Of a stretch of 64,000 bases of DNA, positions 9,272-17,920 are shown piece after piece. The stretch is from NCBI GenBank assembly GCA_947625305.1, contig CANQNW010000003.1:124001-188000 (forward strand), given 5' to 3'. How positions within the stretch are numbered: position 1 is the stretch's first letter; each line of letters starts with the position of its first letter. Below the pieces are notes generated by a model. That model was not told the DNA's origin, searched no databases, and saw nothing but the letters and a program-made list of their open reading frames with translations. This DNA is from Candidatus Gastranaerophilales bacterium (GTDB lineage: Bacteria; Cyanobacteriota; Vampirovibrionia; Gastranaerophilales; Gastranaerophilaceae). The position numbers and the translations under genes were made by a program.

Positions 9272-9610
9272 TTATTTTAATGATAATCCCTTTTGCCCGA
9301 TTTTAAGGAGCATATAATAATATTTCATTTCTTCGTCATTTTTTGCGGAGTTTAAAATTTTAATGGATCTTAAATAAATAGATTTATCAATTTTTTTATT
9401 GCCTGAAATAATTTCGGAATTTTCAAGGTTAAAATTTAAGATTGCAGATAATTTTTTTAATGTATTATAACTTGGCAGATGAAGTCCGTTTTCAATTTTA
9501 GAAAGGTGCTTAGAATCCATTTCAGCTTTTTCGGCAAGTTCTTCTTGGGTATATCCCATTAATTGCCTTGCTTCTTTTATTTTTCTGCCGATATTATTTT
9601 CTTTATTCAT
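9272..9610 (-). CDS. XRE-family helix-turn-helix regulator
   Basis: A 112-residue cytoplasmic DNA-binding protein. Residues about 8-64 form a Cro/C1-type helix-turn-helix (IGRKIKEARQLMGYTQEELA, then KHLSKIENGLHLPSYNTLKKL). The C-terminal 45 residues are charged and helical with no recognised sensor. AGAGGTG provides a Shine-Dalgarno. It is divergent from the outer-membrane barrel gene at 9760 and could regulate it, but no operator half-sites are obvious in the gap. Confidence 0.88.
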   Translation of the reverse strand: MNKENNIGRKIKEARQLMGYTQEELAEKAEMDSKHLSKIENGLHLPSYNTLKKLSAILNFNLENSEIISGNKKIDKSIYLRSIKILNSAKNDEEMKYYYMLLKIGQKGLSLK

Positions 9611-9696
9611 AACACCTCTTTAAATTAATTGTTAATAAAATTAACAATATAAAACACTGCACATTTAACTAATTAATAATAATTAATTCGTCATGC

Positions 9697-9725
9697 TTGA
9701 CAAGTTATATATTGAGTAATAAACT
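9697..9725 (+). promoter_or_regulatory. Sigma-70 promoter of the outer-membrane barrel gene
   Basis: TTGACA at 9697-9702 is a perfect -35, followed by a 17-base spacer and TAAACT at 9720-9725 (four of six -10 bases). The predicted transcript start near 9732 leaves a short leader with an AAGGAA Shine-Dalgarno before the ATG at 9760. Confidence 0.6.
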
Positions 9726-9759
9726 ATAAGAGAACACAAATTAAAAAAAGGAATTAAGT

Positions 9760-11175
9760 ATGAAAAAGAGAAAAGTATTATTGGCAGCATTGCTGTTTGT
9801 TTCAGCAATGTGCTTATATGCAGTAACATCAAAATCTTATGCAAGAAATGCAGATATTTATTTGTCAACAGGTACACAAAGTCAAGATCCCGGGGAAACT
9901 GTTACCAGTGCAGGATATAGTCAAAGTGGCGACAGTGCTATAACAGATTTCAATATTATACCTGATACTCTTACCAGCCCGAGTTATACAATTCCGGTCA
10001 GTGAATTTGGAAACAGCGGTATGGGCAAAATAATTGAAGAAGGGACAACCGCAGACGTATTATCTCCTTTAAGATGGTTTAGAGGGACTACCTCAAAAGA
10101 TTCAATTCATATTGCGCCAAGAGGCAACACATACCATGATTTTAACCCGTCAGTAATGGCAGCACCCGTTGCGGCTCAAATTGGCGGTTATTTAAACCAA
10201 TTAAATTCATATGATGAAGCCTTCCGTAATATGGATATGTATATGTTAATGACTAAATCTCAAAGACAAGCATTAAAGAACAGAAACAAATATGCAGCCT
10301 CTGACTCTAATCTTGTATTTGACCCGACAAATACTCCTTATGAAAATACCTCCGCTTGGTTTAGACCATATGCAACATTTGAAAATGTAGAACTTAAAAA
10401 AGGACCTAAAGTATCTAACGTTGCTTGGGGTTCTTTCTTTGGAGCTGATAGTGAACTAATTGACTTAGGTAACGGATGGGATGCTATGTTCGGTGCATAT
10501 GTGGGTTATAACGGTTCACACCAAGCATATGACGGTGTTGGTATCTATCAAAACGGAGCTACATTAGGGTTAGTAGGTATGGCATATAAAGATAACTACT
10601 TTGCAGGATTAACCGCTAACGTGGGTTCTAATATAGCTAATGCAGATACATTATACGGAAGTGATGATTTTACATTACTAATGTCAGGTATCGCAGCAAA
10701 AACAGGGTATAACTGGGAACTTGCTGACGGTAAATTTATTATCCAGCCAAGCTATATGATGTCATATTCATTTGTAAATACATTTGATTATACTAATACT
10801 GCAGGAATAAGAGTAAACGGAGACCCGTTGCATGCTATAGCATTTGAACCGGGGTTAAAGTTTATCGGAAACTTAAATAACGGCTGGCAGCCTTATGCAG
10901 GTGTTAGTGTTGTATGGAATGTTATGGATAAAACACAGTTCCAAGCATCGGATGCAACACTGCCCGAGTTAAGTGTTAAACCGTTTGCTAAATACGGTAT
11001 AGGTATAAGAAAGACATGGGGCGAAAGGTTAACAGGATTTTTCCAGACCTTCTTTACTTCGGGCGGAAGAAACGGTGTAGGCTTGCAGGCAGGTGTCAGA
11101 ATTACTTTAGGCGACAAATATACACCTAAACATGCTAACTCCACAGGCGAGAGAAAATATATAGCTAAAAACTAA
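9760..11175 (+). CDS. Outer-membrane beta-barrel protein (autotransporter-barrel-like)
   Basis: A 471-residue exported protein. The signal peptide covers about residues 1-29 (basic start, hydrophobic core, likely cleavage after SYA). Residues 30-185 are a short non-repetitive segment rich in Ser, Thr and Gly. From about 195 the sequence alternates polar and hydrophobic residues with many Gly, Tyr and Phe, in autotransporter-barrel style (WFRPYATFEN, GAYVGYNGSH, KPFAKYGIGIRKTW, GVGLQAGVRITLG). The passenger is too short for a classical adhesin, so it may be a porin-like or anchor protein. Strong promoter, Shine-Dalgarno and terminator suggest an abundant monocistronic product. Confidence 0.8.
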   Translation: MKKRKVLLAALLFVSAMCLYAVTSKSYARNADIYLSTGTQSQDPGETVTSAGYSQSGDSAITDFNIIPDTLTSPSYTIPVSEFGNSGMGKIIEEGTTADVLSPLRWFRGTTSKDSIHIAPRGNTYHDFNPSVMAAPVAAQIGGYLNQLNSYDEAFRNMDMYMLMTKSQRQALKNRNKYAASDSNLVFDPTNTPYENTSAWFRPYATFENVELKKGPKVSNVAWGSFFGADSELIDLGNGWDAMFGAYVGYNGSHQAYDGVGIYQNGATLGLVGMAYKDNYFAGLTANVGSNIANADTLYGSDDFTLLMSGIAAKTGYNWELADGKFIIQPSYMMSYSFVNTFDYTNTAGIRVNGDPLHAIAFEPGLKFIGNLNNGWQPYAGVSVVWNVMDKTQFQASDATLPELSVKPFAKYGIGIRKTWGERLTGFFQTFFTSGGRNGVGLQAGVRITLGDKYTPKHANSTGERKYIAKN

Positions 11176-11200
11176 TAAAATCCTATAATGTTACAAAAAA

Positions 11201-11225
11201 AGCCCCCGAATAAGGGGCTTTTTTA
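11201..11225 (+). terminator. Rho-independent terminator of the barrel gene
   Basis: Stem AGCCCC/GGGGCT with a seven-base loop, followed by a T-run at 11219-11224. It lies 25 bases after the barrel stop codon. Confidence 0.9.
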
Positions 11226-11237
11226 TACAAGATAAAA

Positions 11238-11306
11238 TAATGTAAAGATAGAAAGTTTTTAACCGATACTGCGTATATGGTTTTTAAACTTTTTATCTTT
11301 ACATTA
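11238..11306. repeat. Short palindromic element (type 2, deleted form)
   Basis: A 69-base imperfect inverted repeat. The outer arms (12 identical bases, 11239-11250 and 11294-11305) pair perfectly, and the inner arms are near-complementary. It shares GATACTGCGT (11265-11274) and the inverse of AAAACCATATACG (11272-11284) with the larger element at 26307-26502, so it looks like the same family with its centre missing. No coding capacity. Confidence 0.8.
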
Positions 11307-11319
11307 AATATTTTAATTT

Positions 11320-11493
11320 TTTAAAATAAATAATTAATTAAAGCCCCATTACGGAGTATAGTAAAAATTTCTTAATGAGGCATTGGCAGAGCGAGGGCTG
11401 TTTGACGACCGAAGGGAGGAGTTCCCGAGCTTGAGCCGAATTTAGAAGTTTTCTATACGTAGTACCGGGGCGAAATTAATTATTTATTTTAAA
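11320..11493. repeat. 174-bp palindromic MITE-like element (type 1)
   Basis: Perfect 20-base terminal inverted repeats (11320-11339 and 11474-11493) followed by GCCCC/GGGGC and further imperfect pairing. The centre is GC-rich (GAGCGAGGGCTG, GACGACCGAAGGGAGG), unlike surrounding DNA. The inner arm AGAAGTT..CTATAC (11444-11457) recurs in the 169-bp element at 26124-26292. No ORF. It fills the gap between two convergent genes and follows the short type 2 element by 13 bases. Confidence 0.85.
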
Positions 11494-11552
11494 TTCTTAA
11501 AAAAAAATTAGAAAAAACTAAATAAAAGAAATAATATAAAAATAAAAGATGT

Positions 11553-12398
11553 CTATATTTTCATATTTGTTTCATATTCTAAATTATATTTTTCAGCCGC
11601 ATTCTTTAAAAAATTATCTGCACATTTTTTGTATTCATCGCTTTGAAGATATTTATTTATTACATTAAAATTTTTTCTCCAGGCTTTATATATATTATCG
11701 TATTGTCTCGGATAATATTGCATTTGATATTTAAGAAGATTTTTCTTAATCTCTTCTGCCGTTTTATTAATATCATCAGGTATTTTTATTCCCTTATGGT
11801 TTAATATTTCAAGAGTTTCTTCATATGTTAAATTAATTTGTTCGCATTGCAGAGCATCTTTTAGCATTTTTATAATATCTTCTTCAGTGTAATTGTAATC
11901 TATACCAAGTTTATCCATTACTTCTTTATACAGCATTAATGATAGTTCTTCAGAAAGTTCTAAAGGATTACAATTTAGTTTAAAATTTTGTTTTTTTGTT
12001 AATTTGGAATACTTGCCGTCTTTTGTTATTGCTTCTTGGCTTTTGGCATCGGTTAAAAGAAGTGTTGCAACGTCATCAGGAGATAACGGTAATTCTTCGG
12101 GGTGTCCGTGTATTAATATTGCATTCATTTTTATTGAATTTGAACTAATTTCGCACTTTTTATTATCTCCCATACTTTCATATATGCTTCCATCGGGATT
12201 AATTACAACAAGTAATTCACTGTTTTTATCCGTTAATGCTTTTATTATTCTTTCTTTTGCCTGTTGAATTTGTTTGGGTTTATTATTTTTTTCAAAAACA
12301 TCTCTTGTTAATCCGCCTTTAAATACTTGCTTAGTAGCGAATTTATTGCAGATTATTGAACTATTATACGAAATGTGATTATTAAAATTTATTTTCAT
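11553..12398 (-). CDS. Hypothetical protein with N-terminal F-K-G-G motif
   Basis: A 281-residue protein of unknown function. The ATG at 12398 is favoured over a TTG at 12425 because it gives the typical N-terminus MKINFNNHISYN, followed by KQVFKGGLTRD near residue 25, an aromatic-glycine motif shared in style with the two SFG proteins at the start of the window. The rest is charged and mostly helical, with acidic stretches (SPDDVATLLLTDAKSQEA) and no membrane segment. The phrase VINPDGSIYESMGDNK may form a beta hairpin. No catalytic motif recognised. No clear Shine-Dalgarno; TATAAC lies nine bases before the ATG. Confidence 0.65.
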   Translation of the reverse strand: MKINFNNHISYNSSIICNKFATKQVFKGGLTRDVFEKNNKPKQIQQAKERIIKALTDKNSELLVVINPDGSIYESMGDNKKCEISSNSIKMNAILIHGHPEELPLSPDDVATLLLTDAKSQEAITKDGKYSKLTKKQNFKLNCNPLELSEELSLMLYKEVMDKLGIDYNYTEEDIIKMLKDALQCEQINLTYEETLEILNHKGIKIPDDINKTAEEIKKNLLKYQMQYYPRQYDNIYKAWRKNFNVINKYLQSDEYKKCADNFLKNAAEKYNLEYETNMKI

Positions 12399-12500
12399 AA
12401 TTTTACTGTTATAAAAAAAGAACAAACTAAAAATTGCCTTTTACGATTAATTTTTTTTATATTACAATATTGTTTGTGAGTATTTAAGCAGGTGGAAATT

Positions 12501-15332
12501 ATGGCAGAGAGTACAAAAAATGACTATAAAAACAGTATAAATTTACCTAAAACTACACTTGAGATGAGGGCAAATGCAGTTCAAAAAGAACCTTTAACTC
12601 AAAAGTTTTGGGAAGATAATAAAATTTATGAAAAAAATCTCGCTCAAAGAGATAAAGCAAATAAATTTGTACTCCATGACGGGCCTCCATATTTGAGTTC
12701 CGAAAAAATTCACGTAGGTACTGCCTTAAATAAAATATTAAAAGATATAATAACTAAATATAAAGCTCAAAGAGGCTACTATGCGCCTTATGTACCGGGG
12801 TATGATGCCCATGGGCTTCCTATTGAAAATGCAGTTGTTAAAACAATTAAAGGCGGACGGGATGCTTTAACCCCCGGAGAATTAAGGGCTAAATGCAGAG
12901 AATTTGCACTTAAAAACTTAAAAGGGCAGGAGGCTGAATTTAAAAGACTCGGAGTCTGGGGTAACTGGGCTAATCCTTACCTTACAATAAAACCCGAATT
13001 TGAAGCCGAACAAATAAGAGTATTCGGCGAAATGTATAAAAAAGGTTACATTCAAAAAGGATTAAAACCCGTTTACTGGTGTGCATCTTGCGAGACGGCT
13101 CTTGCTGAAGCCGAAGTTGAATATGCCGACCACACTTCAACAAGTATTTATGTGCGCTTTAAATTTGACGAAAACGATAAAAAGAAGGTCTTTGATAAGA
13201 TAAACTCAACTGCCCAAAATGATTTATATGCAATTATTTGGACAACAACCCCCTGGACAATTCCTTCTAATTTGGCAGTTTGCTTAAATGCAAGGCTTGA
13301 ATATTCAATATTTGAATATAAAAATGACTGTTATATAGTTGCAACAGAACTGTTAAATAACTTCTTAAAAGATGTTGAATGGGATGAAAACGATATAAAA
13401 GTTATAGGAACTCTTAGGGGTGCTGAGCTTGAGAATATGAGCGCTTTCCATCCGTTATATAACAGAGAAAGCAAAATAATCTTAGGCGACCATGTTACTC
13501 TTGATGCAGGTACAGGGTGTGTTCATACTGCCCCCGGTCACGGGCTTGAGGACTGGGAAGTCTGCCAAAAATATTCAATCCCGACATTTTCACCTTTAAA
13601 TTCAAAAGGTATCTGGCAAAAATCCGATATGTTTGATGATACGGACTTAATCGGAGTGCCTTATTATAAGGGTAATGAAATAGTTATTCAAAAACTTGAA
13701 AATGCTAATGCCCTAATAGCTAAAGCTGATATTACACACAGCTATCCTCATTGCTGGAGATGTAAAAACCCCGTTATATACAGGGCAACAGACCAGTGGT
13801 TTGTTAAAGTCGATATGTTTAAAGATAAAACATTGGAGGAAATTAAAAAAGTTAATTGGATACCCGCAGCAGGCGAAACAAGGATATCCAATATGGTAGA
13901 AAACCGCTCGGATTGGTGTATTTCCCGCCAGAGAGCATGGGGTGTTCCAATCCCCGTATTTTACTGCGAGGACTGCGGAGAAGTTATTGTTAACGATGAA
14001 ACAATTAACCATATTGCCGATTTATTTGAAAAAGAAAGCTCTGATGCTTGGGTTAACCATTCGGTCGAAGAACTTATGCCGAAAGGATATAAATGCCCTA
14101 AATGCGGCGGCACTCATTTCAGAAAAGAAACAGACATTATGGATGTTTGGTTTGATTCAGGTGTTACTCATAGAGCAGTTGTTGAAAAAAGAAGTGATGA
14201 ACTCGGCACTTTGCCCGTTGATATGTACTTAGAAGGTTCTGACCAGCATAGGGGCTGGTTCCAATCCTCTCTTTTAACTGCTGTTGCCACAAAAGGTATT
14301 GCTCCATATAAAACCGTTTTAACCCACGGGTTTGTTTTCGGCGAAGACGGAAGAAAAATGTCTAAATCTTTAGGCAACTACATAAGACCTGATGATATCA
14401 TTAAAAACTATGGCGCTGATATTTTAAGATTATGGGCAGCTTCAGTCGATTACAGAAATGATACTAAAATCGGTGATAACATTGTAAAACAGCTTACGGA
14501 AATCTTTAAGAAAACAAGGAATACCGCAAGATTTCTGCTAGGTAATCTGTTTGACTTTGACCCCGCTAAAGATTATGTTAAATATGAAGATTTAAAAGAT
14601 ATTGATAAATTTGCGCTCCATAAGTTAAACGTATTAATTGAAAATGTTACGGAAGCTTTTGAAGCATACGAATTTTACAGATATTTTCAATATCTGCAAA
14701 ACTTTGCGGCTGTCGATTTAAGCGCATTTTACCTGGATATAGTAAAAGACAGGCTCTATACCAGCGGTAAAAAGTCGCTCTCGCGCAGAGCATGCCAGAG
14801 TGTATTATATGAAATTTTGCAGGCATTGACAACAATACTTGTTCCCGTTATGCCTCATCAGGCTGAAGATATTTGGCAGAATACCCCTGAAAATCAAAGA
14901 AACGGACTTGAAAGTATTCTGCTTTCAGATTGGCCCACAATCCATAATGAATGGAATAACCCTGAACTTGAAGAAGAGTTTACTCAAATTCTTAAAGTCA
15001 GAGAAATTGTTACTAAGGCAATAGAACCGTTAAGAGCCGATAAAAAAATAGGGAGTTCTCTTGAAACTGCCGTTTATATCTTAGGCGGGAATAAGGAATT
15101 ACTTAAAAAATATGAAAATGAATTATGTAACATCTTTATAACTTCTCAGGCTTTTGTGACTGACGTTAAACCTGATGATGTTATGAATGAATATTGTGAA
15201 GATGATTATACAATTTATGTTACAAAAGCAATCGGCGAAAAATGTGAAAGATGCTGGAAATATAGACCTTTAGGCAGACACATCGGGCATGAAACTATCT
15301 GCGATGAATGCTATGAGGCAATTTCAGAATAA
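12501..15332 (+). CDS. ileS: Isoleucyl-tRNA synthetase
   Basis: A 943-residue class I aminoacyl-tRNA synthetase that charges tRNA-Ile with isoleucine. The signature region PPYLSSEKIHVGTALNK near residue 65 holds the HIGH-type motif as HVGT; the second signature KMSKSLGN is near 610; the editing domain contains TTTPWTIPSN; the C-terminal zinc knuckle has CERCW and CDEC. Length is normal. The ATG at 12501 is preferred over an in-frame GTG at 12492 because AGGTGG at 12490-12495 serves as its ribosome-binding site. Monocistronic, ending at a strong terminator. No T-box leader is visible in the roughly 75-base upstream gap. Confidence 0.97.
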   Translation: MAESTKNDYKNSINLPKTTLEMRANAVQKEPLTQKFWEDNKIYEKNLAQRDKANKFVLHDGPPYLSSEKIHVGTALNKILKDIITKYKAQRGYYAPYVPGYDAHGLPIENAVVKTIKGGRDALTPGELRAKCREFALKNLKGQEAEFKRLGVWGNWANPYLTIKPEFEAEQIRVFGEMYKKGYIQKGLKPVYWCASCETALAEAEVEYADHTSTSIYVRFKFDENDKKKVFDKINSTAQNDLYAIIWTTTPWTIPSNLAVCLNARLEYSIFEYKNDCYIVATELLNNFLKDVEWDENDIKVIGTLRGAELENMSAFHPLYNRESKIILGDHVTLDAGTGCVHTAPGHGLEDWEVCQKYSIPTFSPLNSKGIWQKSDMFDDTDLIGVPYYKGNEIVIQKLENANALIAKADITHSYPHCWRCKNPVIYRATDQWFVKVDMFKDKTLEEIKKVNWIPAAGETRISNMVENRSDWCISRQRAWGVPIPVFYCEDCGEVIVNDETINHIADLFEKESSDAWVNHSVEELMPKGYKCPKCGGTHFRKETDIMDVWFDSGVTHRAVVEKRSDELGTLPVDMYLEGSDQHRGWFQSSLLTAVATKGIAPYKTVLTHGFVFGEDGRKMSKSLGNYIRPDDIIKNYGADILRLWAASVDYRNDTKIGDNIVKQLTEIFKKTRNTARFLLGNLFDFDPAKDYVKYEDLKDIDKFALHKLNVLIENVTEAFEAYEFYRYFQYLQNFAAVDLSAFYLDIVKDRLYTSGKKSLSRRACQSVLYEILQALTTILVPVMPHQAEDIWQNTPENQRNGLESILLSDWPTIHNEWNNPELEEEFTQILKVREIVTKAIEPLRADKKIGSSLETAVYILGGNKELLKKYENELCNIFITSQAFVTDVKPDDVMNEYCEDDYTIYVTKAIGEKCERCWKYRPLGRHIGHETICDECYEAISE

Positions 15333-15357
15333 AAAAACCGCTTCGGCGGTTTTTTTA
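15331..15357. terminator. Bidirectional terminator between ileS and the 15358 gene
   Basis: Stem ACCGC/GCGGT with a TTCG tetraloop, an A-run on the left and a T-run on the right, so it can stop both converging transcripts. Confidence 0.92.
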
Positions 15358-15834
15358 TTAACATATAGCCTTTTTTAATTTTTCCAGAGCTGTTTCTAAA
15401 TTAACAACCAATGAAGGTTTTTTACTTTTTCTGGTTATGTATTTATGTATACAGACACTATTCGGAGTATCTATATTTAATGCTTTTGTTATAAAAGTAT
15501 CAGACTCAGGAGGCATATTAGGCACATAATACAAAGTAGATTCATATTCATGAATATCAGGCGGGAACAGTTCAAAACCTCCGCCATTTGGGAAAAATGT
15601 TTCATTTAATGCCAGTCTTTCCGTAACATTAAGATTAGCATCTTTTACGGCTTTTTCAAGAGTTGTTCTTAATTCTAAATCGTCTATAGTTTTTTCTCTG
15701 CGGAAAAATTCATCCTCTAATAAGCCTGAAGGTATTACATTTTTATCTTCATATTCTTTTTTATTTAATAATGCTTGTATTTCTTTTTTATTTGGATGTG
15801 TATTTAAAGCCGTATTTATTGCATTAACTTCCAT
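15358..15834 (-). CDS. Hypothetical acidic protein
   Basis: A 158-residue protein of unknown function. The ATG at 15834 is chosen because AAGGA lies a few bases before it; the longer reading frame upstream has no such site. The sequence has an N-terminal charged helix (HPNKKEIQALLNKKEYEDK), a central region rich in Asp, Glu and Pro (ELFPPDIHEYEST), and a basic C-terminal segment. No signal peptide or membrane segment. It follows the pseudopilin gene by about 80 bases and probably shares its transcript. Confidence 0.65.
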   Translation of the reverse strand: MEVNAINTALNTHPNKKEIQALLNKKEYEDKNVIPSGLLEDEFFRREKTIDDLELRTTLEKAVKDANLNVTERLALNETFFPNGGGFELFPPDIHEYESTLYYVPNMPPESDTFITKALNIDTPNSVCIHKYITRKSKKPSLVVNLETALEKLKKAIC

Positions 15835-15915
15835 TTTATATTCCTTAAATTTTATTTGATTGTTATAAATATTGAATATAAAATTTTTTGTCATTATATT
15901 AATTTTTATTAAAAA

Positions 15916-16932
15916 TTAATTAAAATTATATCTAAACATTGGTTTTATTGTTTCTGGAATACATAAATCAAATCTTTTATCTGATGTTGACGGAGGACAA
16001 TTTAAATCTCCCGTAAGCCCGTCACAATATTTAGTATATGTTGGTTTTTTCTTTTGTCCGAGTGCGGTACAAAATGCCTCTCTATATGTATATACAGCAA
16101 GCCCGTCTTCTTTATTTAACTTTGGAACATTTATTACCCCAAAATTACAAATCTCTTTAGTTTTTCCGTCCTTTTGTTTTAAATTACATTCGGAAGGTAT
16201 TGTTTCCTGATTACGGAACTGTTTATAATGTTTTTTTGTTCCGTCTTCAGATATTTCATAAGTATTATAATAATATCCTTTTACTGTGGAATTGAGATAT
16301 ATTACCCATCTTCCTTCGCCCATATCTATATTATTAGCTGCAACACCTACAGGATATACTTCGCCGTTATCTAATATTAAAAACGATACTATATCAGGTA
16401 TTTTAGAACCGCTTTTAGCACTTATATTAGGCTTTTGAGGCCCGTTTAAATCAACCCCGATTATTCTATAGCCGTAAAGATTAGATACATTACTATTCGT
16501 CTGTCTTTTTGAAATAAAATATCTGTGCCCGTTTGTTGCAATAAAAGCCGGAGCCATTCCGTCTGCCTTGATAATAGGATGTCCCGAATCAGGATCTGTA
16601 TCTGTGTCCGCAAAATTTCCACAATTATTTTTTCCTGATGCATTGACCAAACTAAAAATTGAATCACAAAAAAATTTATCATCAGTTGTTATAATATATT
16701 GCATTAAATCTTCTTTAAATTCTATTGACGGTTTTTTATCATCAGCAGGTGAATTACCTGCAATTAATTCTCCTGCCATTTGTTTTATATTATTAAATTC
16801 AAAATATGCTAATGAGGCATATGACGTTTTTATTATTTTTAAAGTTTGTATTGACATGGCTACTATAAAACCTATTATTACCATGCATATTAAAACTTCT
16901 GCCAGAGTAAACCCATTTTTACACTTTTTCAT
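15916..16932 (-). CDS. Type IV pilin/pseudopilin-like protein
   Basis: A 338-residue secreted protein with a classical prepilin leader: MKKCKNG then FTLAEVL, where prepilin peptidase would cut after Gly and the Glu lies at position 5 of the mature protein. A hydrophobic helix to about residue 32 follows. The long C-terminal domain contains at least nine cysteines and repeated Gly/Asp/Asn loops (DTDTDPDSGHP), suggesting disulfide-bonded or ion-binding structure outside the cell. It is larger than a major pilin (about 150), so more likely a minor pilin or adhesin. The ATG overlaps the end of the DUF3326 gene by 14 bases; AAGGAAG is the ribosome site. Confidence 0.85.
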   Translation of the reverse strand: MKKCKNGFTLAEVLICMVIIGFIVAMSIQTLKIIKTSYASLAYFEFNNIKQMAGELIAGNSPADDKKPSIEFKEDLMQYIITTDDKFFCDSIFSLVNASGKNNCGNFADTDTDPDSGHPIIKADGMAPAFIATNGHRYFISKRQTNSNVSNLYGYRIIGVDLNGPQKPNISAKSGSKIPDIVSFLILDNGEVYPVGVAANNIDMGEGRWVIYLNSTVKGYYYNTYEISEDGTKKHYKQFRNQETIPSECNLKQKDGKTKEICNFGVINVPKLNKEDGLAVYTYREAFCTALGQKKKPTYTKYCDGLTGDLNCPPSTSDKRFDLCIPETIKPMFRYNFN

Positions 16933-17920
16933 TCAATTCTTCCTTTAAATATTTATAACAGCTTTCATAGGTATCTGTTTCTATTATATCATTTTTTGTT
17001 AGAATATTTTTAGTGATATTAAGTACAGTTTTATTCTCTTTTACGGATATTATTTTAATATTATTTTTTACTGTATCCGCAACTATAGAAGAACCCAAGG
17101 AATTATAAGGCATTATCAATGCTTGTAATTCATCTTTACTTAAATATTGTTCCCCTTTTTTATCTGAAATTAACGGGGCATTGTTTAACCCGATTAATAA
17201 ACATGGCAAAAATGTCGGGGTTATATATTCTGCCGAGCATTTTGCATTTACAAGTTCCTGGGTTATTGTTATATCTTCAAATGCAGGAGAATGAACTGCG
17301 GGCACTAAAAGTTCTCTTGTTAAATAATGCGATATTACAGCTTCTACTCCGCCCACTATATCTACATCATCTCCGTTTATATAATTATCCTCGGGAGGCT
17401 CAGGAAATGCACATACAACTGCGATTGCTTCAGCGCCTTTTTCAATTAGTTTTTTACCTGCATTTAATAAAGTTTTATTATTTAAAACACTTCCTGAAGA
17501 AATTCCGCTTTCTGTCTTAAAAAATTCAACACAGCAAGGTTCATTTGTTATTTCATATCCGATTATATTTATTCCGTATACGGTTTTAACTGCATTTATT
17601 GTATTTAAATGTACATTTAAAATGCCTTTTGATATCCCTTTATCAAAAATAATCCCTATTTTATTATGCTCTGAAGGTTTTAAAAATATATTCCCTTTTA
17701 TAAACTGCGATAAACTCCAGCCCTCCGTATAAAGCATATTATCGCTTATCCCTGAAAAACAAGCGGCATTAACTACATTGGGATTTACTATTACATTAAA
17801 ATCCTTTGTAAACTTTCTTGCATAATTTGAAACATCGCCTGCATATCCGCCTATTGATGCACCTATACCCGTTGGCACAACAAATGCTATTAAAGGTTTA
17901 CTTTTATCATAACTCAACAT
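16919..17920 (-). CDS. DUF3326 family protein
   Basis: A 333-residue protein matching, by recall, the DUF3326 family seen in cyanobacteria and plastids. The N-terminal signature VPTGIGASIGGYAGD is near residue 15, followed by NPNVVNAACFSG, an AEAIAVVCAFPEPP segment with the look of a substrate loop, and the C-terminal MPYNSLGSSIVAD. No biochemical role is established to my knowledge. It overlaps the upstream UPF0173 hydrolase gene by 14 bases and the downstream pseudopilin gene by 14 bases, so translational coupling is likely. Presence of this family supports a cyanobacterial-lineage host. Confidence 0.75.
   Translation of the reverse strand: MLSYDKSKPLIAFVVPTGIGASIGGYAGDVSNYARKFTKDFNVIVNPNVVNAACFSGISDNMLYTEGWSLSQFIKGNIFLKPSEHNKIGIIFDKGISKGILNVHLNTINAVKTVYGINIIGYEITNEPCCVEFFKTESGISSGSVLNNKTLLNAGKKLIEKGAEAIAVVCAFPEPPEDNYINGDDVDIVGGVEAVISHYLTRELLVPAVHSPAFEDITITQELVNAKCSAEYITPTFLPCLLIGLNNAPLISDKKGEQYLSKDELQALIMPYNSLGSSIVADTVKNNIKIISVKENKTVLNITKNILTKNDIIETDTYESCYKYLKEELNEKV

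Noticed and set aside
9683-9877. Minus-strand frame over the barrel gene start
   Set aside because: It covers the promoter and signal peptide region of the barrel gene and is very hydrophobic by AT bias.
11320-11493. Insertion sequence
   Set aside because: Terminal inverted repeats are present but there is no transposase or other ORF inside and no clear target duplication; kept as a MITE-like palindrome.
12426-12500. T-box riboswitch before ileS
   Set aside because: The gap is only about 75 bases, with no T-box motif and no terminator hairpin.
12690-12725. HVGT instead of HIGH in the isoleucyl-tRNA synthetase signature
   Set aside because: I believe HxGT variants occur in several bacterial IleRS proteins, and all other motifs are intact, so it is not evidence of loss of function.
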